Shown here piece by piece: positions 1 to 5,800 of a DNA stretch of 6,819 nt. The notes beneath the pieces are model-generated. The model was not told the origin of the DNA. It worked only from the letters and a program-made list of their open reading frames with translations, and made no database searches. How positions within the stretch are numbered: position 1 is the stretch's first letter; each line of letters opens with the position of its first letter. Both the position numbers and the translations under genes were made by a program. The stretch lies in the NCBI GenBank assembly GCA_015661965.1, contig DQVA01000081.1, positions 1 through 6,819 on the forward strand, written 5' to 3'. The stretch is from Candidatus Bipolaricaulota bacterium. GTDB taxonomy: Bacteria; Bipolaricaulota; Bipolaricaulia; Bipolaricaulales; Bipolaricaulaceae.

Positions 1-2853
1 CTGGTTAGGTGTCGGGATAGGGAGTGGGTGGTTCTCCCTTCCCCTGATTCGCGGGTACTTCTGCTTCGACCACTGGGAGCGGGCAGTACGGAAACAACGG
101 GTATCTACCTTCCGCTAGTTAACCTCGGTTTGGAACGGGTGGAATCGGCTTCATTCCCAGTTCCAGAGCCCAATCGTGCTGGCGATTTCGTGTCCGCCCG
201 ACTTCTTTGGGAAGCGGCTCGGCTGAGCCTCCGGGATGGCGCAGGGCCGTTCCGTTCCCTCGGCCGCATCTCGGTTCGGCCGCGACCCTACCAGTACGTC
301 CCCCTCCTCATGGCGTTGCGGCTCGCCCCTGTGCGGGTGCTCATCGCCGACGACGTGGGCATAGGAAAGACGATCGAAGGCGCCCTGATTGCCCGGGAGT
401 TCCTGGATCGGGGTGAAATCGACAGGATATGCGTTCTCTGCCCGCCCTATCTCACGGATCAATGGCAGCGGGAACTCGCCGAGAAGTTCCACATCGAAGC
501 CGTGGTTATCCGCTCCGGCACCGCCGCCCGCCTGGAACGCAAGCTCCCCCGGGGAGACCAAAGCGTGTTCTCTTACTTCAAGCACATCGTGGTCAGCGTC
601 GACTATGCCAAGTCCCCTAGGCACCGACATGCCTTCCTCCACCATTGCCCGGACTTTGTGATCGTTGATGAGGCCCACGGCTGTGCGCGCCCCTCCGGGC
701 AGGGAAGGGTGCAACAACAGCGGTACGAGCTACTGCAGACGTTAGCTGCTGATCCTGGCCGCCACCTGGTCCTCCTTACCGCCACCCCCCATAGCGGAAT
801 AGAGGAGTCGTTCCTCTCGCTCCTGGGGCTATTGCACCCAGAGTTTGAGACCTACGACTTAAACGGGCTTACCGCCGACCAGAGGGACGCTCTTGCGCGG
901 CACTTCGTGCAGCGCCGTCGGGCAGATGTCATCCGCTGGCTCGGCAAGGAGACCCACTTCCCCGAACGCGAGAGCAAGGAAGTCGACTACCCGCTCTCCC
1001 CTGAGTACCGGGAGCTGTTCTTGGACGTATGGAAGTTCGCCCGGGGTCTCGTCCGTTCGGCCGAGACCTTGAGTGGTTGGAGGAAGCGGCTTCGCTACTG
1101 GACGGCCCTGGCCCTGCTGCGCTGTGTCATGTCCAGCCCGGCCGCTGCCGAGGCCGCCTTGCAGGGACGCCTCAAGCGCCTTCAGAAACTGGAGGGGGAA
1201 GAGGGGATCTGGGACGATGACCGGGCTGCCGAACACGTCTACGACCGCACCTACGAGACCGCCGAGGTGGAGGCAACCGTGGACATAGCCCCCTCCGCCC
1301 TGGTCGAGGAGGCCGAGGAGGAGTTACCGGACTCAGATCGCCGAAAGCTGCGCGAATTTGCTCGCGCAGCCGCCAAGCTCCGGCACAGCCCTGCCGACCA
1401 CAAACTGGAGAAACTAGGCGAGACGGTGGAAGAGCTCATCTCCCAAGGCTACCACCCCATCGTGTGGTGCCGTTATATCGCCACCAGCGATTACGTGGCC
1501 GAGGCCCTCGCGAGGCGTCTGTCGGTTCGCTGGCCGGACGTGCGGGTCATCTCCGTCACCGGCGAGCTCCCAGAGGGGGACCGACAAGCCCGCATAGAGG
1601 AGTTGAGCCATCATCCGCGCCGGGTGCTCGTGGCCACCGACTGTCTCTCCGAGGGGATCAACCTCCAGGAGCACTTCACTGCTGTAGTGCACTACGACCT
1701 CCCCTGGAACCCCAACCGCCTCGAGCAGCGGGAGGGCCGCGTGGACCGGTTCGGGCAACGGGCCGCCAAAGTGAAGGCGGTGGTCCTGTACGGGCGGGAT
1801 AACCCGATCGATGGGGCAGTGCTCGACGTCCTTTTGCGTAAAGCCCGCAAGATCCACCGCACGCTCCGCATCTACGTGCCCGTCCCTCGGGCCAGCGAGC
1901 GCGTCATGGAATCCGTGATTCAGGCTCTCATGTTTCGCAGTGGCGAGCGGGAGGCAGTGTGGCAGCCCTCCCTGTTCGAGGAATCCGTGGTCAAAAGTTT
2001 CCACCTGGAGTGGGACCGCGACGCAGAGCGTGAGCGGGAGAGCCGCAGCCGCTTCGCCCAGCGCGCAATAAAGCCCGATGAGGTCCGCCGGGAGCTTGAG
2101 GAGACGGACAAGGTCTTGGGAGACCCCGAAGCCGTGGAGCGATTCGTGAAGGCTGCTTGCGATAGGCTCGGGGTGCCGATCCGCAGGAAAAACGAGAAGG
2201 TATGGGTGATCACGACTTCTCGCCTGCCTGAACTCGTCCGCAGTCTGCTGGGCGAGGTCCCCGAGGAATGGCAGATCTCCTTCGACATGCCCGCCCCTGA
2301 AGGTGCGACCCCGGTGGGCCGCAACCACCCTTTGGTGGCGGGCCTTTCGGAGTACTTCCTGGAGGCCGCCTTAAATGCTGATATCGAAGCTCCCCCGGCT
2401 GCCCGCTGTGGGGTCATCCGCACCGATGTGGTCTCCCGGCGCACCACCCTTCTGGTATTGCGCCTCCGCTTCCTCTTGGAGGAACAAGGCCGCGCTACCC
2501 CCACCCTGGCCGAGGAAGCCTATGTGGCCGCCTTTCGGGGGCATCCCGAGTCCGCCGAGTGGCTGTCCCCGGAGGAAGGTCGCGCGCTCATGGCCCAGGC
2601 ACGTCCTCGGGCCAACGTGTCTCCAGAGGAGCGGCGTGAGTTCTTGGAGGAGGCCTTGGAGTGGCTTTCCCGGCCCAAGTTGCAGGAATCCTTGTCCAGC
2701 ATCTTGAGGGAACGCGGCCGCGCCCTCGAGGAGGCCCACCGCCGCGTGCGGCGCATCACCCGCGAGGCCCGGTTACGGGTAGTGCCCCATGAACCGCCGG
2801 ACGTGCTCGGCCTTTACGTTCTCCTTCCTGTCCCCAAGGGGGTGGGCGGATGA
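1..2853 (+). CDS. drmD: DISARM SNF2-like helicase DrmD, 5' partial
   Basis: Superfamily-2, SNF2/RapA-like DNA helicase or translocase, probably the DrmD subunit of a class 1 DISARM phage-defence system, acting on DNA in the cytoplasm. Counting from the GTG at 28 as residue 1, visible motifs are Walker A DDVGIGKT (108-115), Walker B DEAH (214-217), motif III TATPHSG (251-257), motif V VATDCLSEGINLQ (535-547) and motif VI NRLEQREGRVDRFGQ (563-577). An acidic, probably flexible stretch (about 391-440) separates the two RecA lobes. The C-terminal third is charged and helical and ends in a DVLGLYVLLPVP block that I associate with this family. The frame is open upstream of the GTG to base 1, and the residues encoded there (LVRCRDREW) look like conserved N-terminal sequence, so the true start probably lies outside the window. 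It overlaps the methyltransferase start by ATGA, which implies translational coupling. The helicase call is firm. The DrmD name rests on motif layout plus the neighbour; a generic helicase of another defence island is the alternative. Confidence 0.85.
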   Translation: MVRCRDREWVVLPSPDSRVLLLRPLGAGSTETTGIYLPLVNLGLERVESASFPVPEPNRAGDFVSARLLWEAARLSLRDGAGPFRSLGRISVRPRPYQYVPLLMALRLAPVRVLIADDVGIGKTIEGALIAREFLDRGEIDRICVLCPPYLTDQWQRELAEKFHIEAVVIRSGTAARLERKLPRGDQSVFSYFKHIVVSVDYAKSPRHRHAFLHHCPDFVIVDEAHGCARPSGQGRVQQQRYELLQTLAADPGRHLVLLTATPHSGIEESFLSLLGLLHPEFETYDLNGLTADQRDALARHFVQRRRADVIRWLGKETHFPERESKEVDYPLSPEYRELFLDVWKFARGLVRSAETLSGWRKRLRYWTALALLRCVMSSPAAAEAALQGRLKRLQKLEGEEGIWDDDRAAEHVYDRTYETAEVEATVDIAPSALVEEAEEELPDSDRRKLREFARAAAKLRHSPADHKLEKLGETVEELISQGYHPIVWCRYIATSDYVAEALARRLSVRWPDVRVISVTGELPEGDRQARIEELSHHPRRVLVATDCLSEGINLQEHFTAVVHYDLPWNPNRLEQREGRVDRFGQRAAKVKAVVLYGRDNPIDGAVLDVLLRKARKIHRTLRIYVPVPRASERVMESVIQALMFRSGEREAVWQPSLFEESVVKSFHLEWDRDAERERESRSRFAQRAIKPDEVRRELEETDKVLGDPEAVERFVKAACDRLGVPIRRKNEKVWVITTSRLPELVRSLLGEVPEEWQISFDMPAPEGATPVGRNHPLVAGLSEYFLEAALNADIEAPPAARCGVIRTDVVSRRTTLLVLRLRFLLEEQGRATPTLAEEAYVAAFRGHPESAEWLSPEEGRALMAQARPRANVSPEERREFLEEALEWLSRPKLQESLSSILRERGRALEEAHRRVRRITREARLRVVPHEPPDVLGLYVLLPVPKGVGG

Positions 2854-5800
2854 ACTTCCCCACGGTGAGATTGGAGGGCAGCCTCCTCTCTGCCGAAATC
2901 CTGGATCAGATCGCCCAGGGCGAAGCTCCCGGGCAGTGCGCGGGGGACTTCGGGCTGGATAAGGGGAGGCGGCTCACGGACGAGATCCACCGCGCTTGGA
3001 GCGATGCTCGCGCTTTTTGGGACACCTTCCAGCGCTTGCTCGCTCGCCTCCCCGAGGATGCCCCCGCCACCTCCGACACCCGCGAACGCTGGCTCATCCC
3101 CCTGCTGCGGGTGTTGGGCTACGAGCTTTCCTACCAGCCCCGTGCCTCCCTCGTGGGGGGACAGACGTTCGCCATCTCCCACCGCGCCGGGAAGGACGAG
3201 GCCTCCCCGCCCGTCCACATCGTAGGCTGCCGCCAGCTCCTGGATCGTCGCTCCCCCACCGGCCGCCCCCGCCTATCGCCCCATGCTTTGGTGCAGGAAT
3301 ACCTGAACCGTACCGAGCACCTGTGGGGCATCGTGACCAACGGCTATAGGCTGCGGCTCCTGCGCGAGTCCCTGCATACCGCCCGGCCCACCTACGTGGA
3401 GTTCGACCTCCAGCAGATGATGGAGGGAGAGCATCTGGCGGACTTCGCCCTCCTGTTCCGTCTCCTCCATCGCAGCCGCCTCCCCCGTAGCGCAGAGGAT
3501 GGGAAGGACTGCCTGCTTGAGCGCTACCACCTAGTGGCGGAGGAACAGGGAGGACGTATCCGGGAACGCCTCCGCGATTCGGTAAAGCAGGCACTGGTGG
3601 TCCTGGGCAACGGCTTTCTGCGGCATCCCAAAAACGAAGCGCTTCGCCACGCTCTGCGAGAGGGACTACTTACCCCCCAGAACCTCTACCGGGAGCTCCT
3701 TTACCTTATCTACAGGCTTCTTTTCCTGTTAGTGGTGGAGGAAAGGGAACTTCTCACTCCAGACCGGGTCTACCGAGAGCACTACAGTATCACCCGCCTC
3801 CGACGCCTGGCCGAGGCCCGTCATCAGGCCCCAGGTCGGCATGGAGATCTCTGGCTGGGGCTTGGGATCACCTTCAAACTCCTCGCCCGGGAGAACCTGG
3901 GCCGGACGCTCGACCTTCCGCCGCTAAACGGAGAGCTCTTCAGCTCCCTCATGACCGAGCACCTGGAAAGGGCGCAACTCGCCAACTCAGACCTGCTTAC
4001 GGCACTGCGCCATCTCAGCCTCTATCGTGATGAGGACACGGACAGCCTGCGGCGGGTGAACTACGCAGCCCTGAACGTAGAGGAATTGGGCAGCGTCTAC
4101 GAGAGCCTGCTTGATTTCCACCCCGTGGTGCGGGAGGAGGGCGGTCGCCTCCAGTTTGAGCTCGTCCCCGGAATGGAGCGCAAGTCCACTGGCTCCTACT
4201 ACACCCGGCCCGAGCTGGTGCAGGAACTGGTGAATAGCGCCCTGGAACCCGTATTGGAGGAGCGCCTGGCTGAAGCCAAGCGATTGGCGAATAGCGAGTG
4301 GCGAACAGTCCCTGTGGAGGTACGGAGGAGATTCATCGATGAGGTACTTCCGCGACTATCAGGATTTGATAGTGTGGCAAAGGGCTATGCGCATCGCGAA
4401 GGAATCATACGAACTGACGCGGAACTTTCCCCCGAGCGAACTCTACGGCCTAACCAGCCAGATCCGTCGAGCAGCGGCCTCGATTCCCGCGAACATCGCC
4501 GAGGGCTGGGGGAGGCGTTACACGGCGGAATTCATCCAGTTTCTACGACAGGCCAACGGCAGCCGGACAGAGCTGGAAACGCATCTCCTTCTGAGCGCGG
4601 AAGTTGGCTTATGTGCCCGGGAGCAGATCCAAGCGCTTCTGGAGGAGCTGAAGATACTCGGAAAACAGCTGCTCCAACTGGAACGCAGCCTCTCTCGGAA
4701 GGCGAGTTGAGTTCCATTTGGTCCCATGCCCCATTCGCCGTTCGCTATTCGCTGCTCGCCGAACAAGCGATCCTATCCATCAAGGTCTGTGATCCCGCAA
4801 GCGGCTCCGGCCATTTCCTGCTAGCGGCGGCTCGGCGGCTGGGAAAGGAGCTCGCCCGGGTGCGCACCGGCGAGTCGGAGCCCGCCCCGGAGGCGTTCCG
4901 CGAGGCCGTCCGCCACGTGATCGCCCGCTGCATCTACGGCGTGGACAAGAACCCGCTCGCTGTGGATCTGTGCAAGGTGGCCCTGTGGATCGAAAGCCAT
5001 ACCCTGGAGAGGCCCCTTACCTTCCTCGACCACCGCATCAAGTGCGGAGACTCCCTGGTCGGCGTGTTTGACCTGGAGGTGCTGGGGAAGGGCATTCCCG
5101 ACGACGCGTTTAAGCCGGCGACCGCCGATGACAGGGGGTTCTCAAGGAGGCTCAGGCAGCAAAACAAGCGGGAACGGCGCGCTTGGCAGGAACGAGAGCT
5201 CCTGCTCCCGTTCGATATCCGCGGTGACCTTGTGAGCTTCGCCGAGGAACTACGGCAGTTGGAGAAAATCGCAGATGACACTCCGGAGGCAATCCGCCAC
5301 AAGGTGCGCCTGTATGAGGGGATCCGGAGGGGGAGGAACTGGCGTCGCGACTGGATGGCTGCCAACCTCTGGACTGCCGCCTTCTTCTGTGAGCTCAGGG
5401 AGGAGAACCGGGCGAGGATCCCGACCACAGGGACCCTGCGTGACTTCTTGGAACGCGGCGCCGGAGCCGTGCGCGGGGACCTGTTGGGATACGCGCAGGC
5501 CCTGGCCGAAAGCCACAGATTCTTCCACTGGCCGCTGGAGTTCCCCGAGGTCTTCGCCCAGGGCGGCTTCGATGTGGTGCTCTCCAACCCGCCGTGGGAG
5601 CGCATCAAGCTTCAGGAAAGAGAGTTCTTCGCCTCGCGCGACCCGGAGATCGCCAAGGCCCCCAACGCCGCCGCCCGCAAACGCCTCATCCAGGAACTGC
5701 CCCAGACCAACCCCGACTTGTGGCGAGAATACAAGGAAGCCCTGCACGCGGCCGAGAGCACCAGCCGTTTCCTGCGCCACTCGGGCTTTTACCCCCTCAC

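Larger units (their letters stand above)
4280..4759 (+). mobile_element. IVS-like palindromic element carrying an IVP gene, inserted in frame in the methyltransferase
   Basis: A 480-nt block bounded by inverted arrays of four heptamers each (4280-4307 and 4732-4759) that encloses a complete four-helix-bundle gene with its own ribosome binding site. It falls between two conserved methylase blocks, VQELVNSALEPVLEE and AILSIKVCDPASGSG. Removing exactly these 480 nt joins the host frame as AEA-N-EQAILSIKVCDPA, a plausible uninterrupted protein. In the host frame the block encodes about 160 residues rich in Pro, Ser, Gly and Arg with few hydrophobics, so it would probably be a disordered loop. The exact edges are uncertain: an 8-bp direct repeat, CAAGCGAT, at 4277-4284 and 4764-4771 suggests an alternative boundary whose removal would leave the host frame shifted by one base. 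The resemblance to 23S rRNA intervening sequences (terminal stem plus IVP gene) is family knowledge; mobility is inferred. Confidence 0.85.

Noticed and set aside
28..30. GTG at 28 as the true start of the helicase
   Set aside because: The frame is open upstream to base 1 and the residues there look conserved, with no convincing ribosome binding site; the start is more likely outside the window.
1414..2328. Long minus-strand open frame (304 codons) opposite the helicase
   Set aside because: It lies antisense to strongly conserved helicase motifs V and VI, shows no recognisable family, and is typical of shadow frames in GC-rich coding DNA.
4231..4240. GAATAGCG-like string just upstream of element 1
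   Set aside because: It encodes the host VNSAL segment in the normal protein and is not part of a tandem heptamer array.
4280..4759. Diversity-generating retroelement, because the IVP resembles Avd
   Set aside because: No reverse transcriptase and no template/variable repeat pair were seen in the window; the heptamer stem and IVP alone fit an IVS-type element better.
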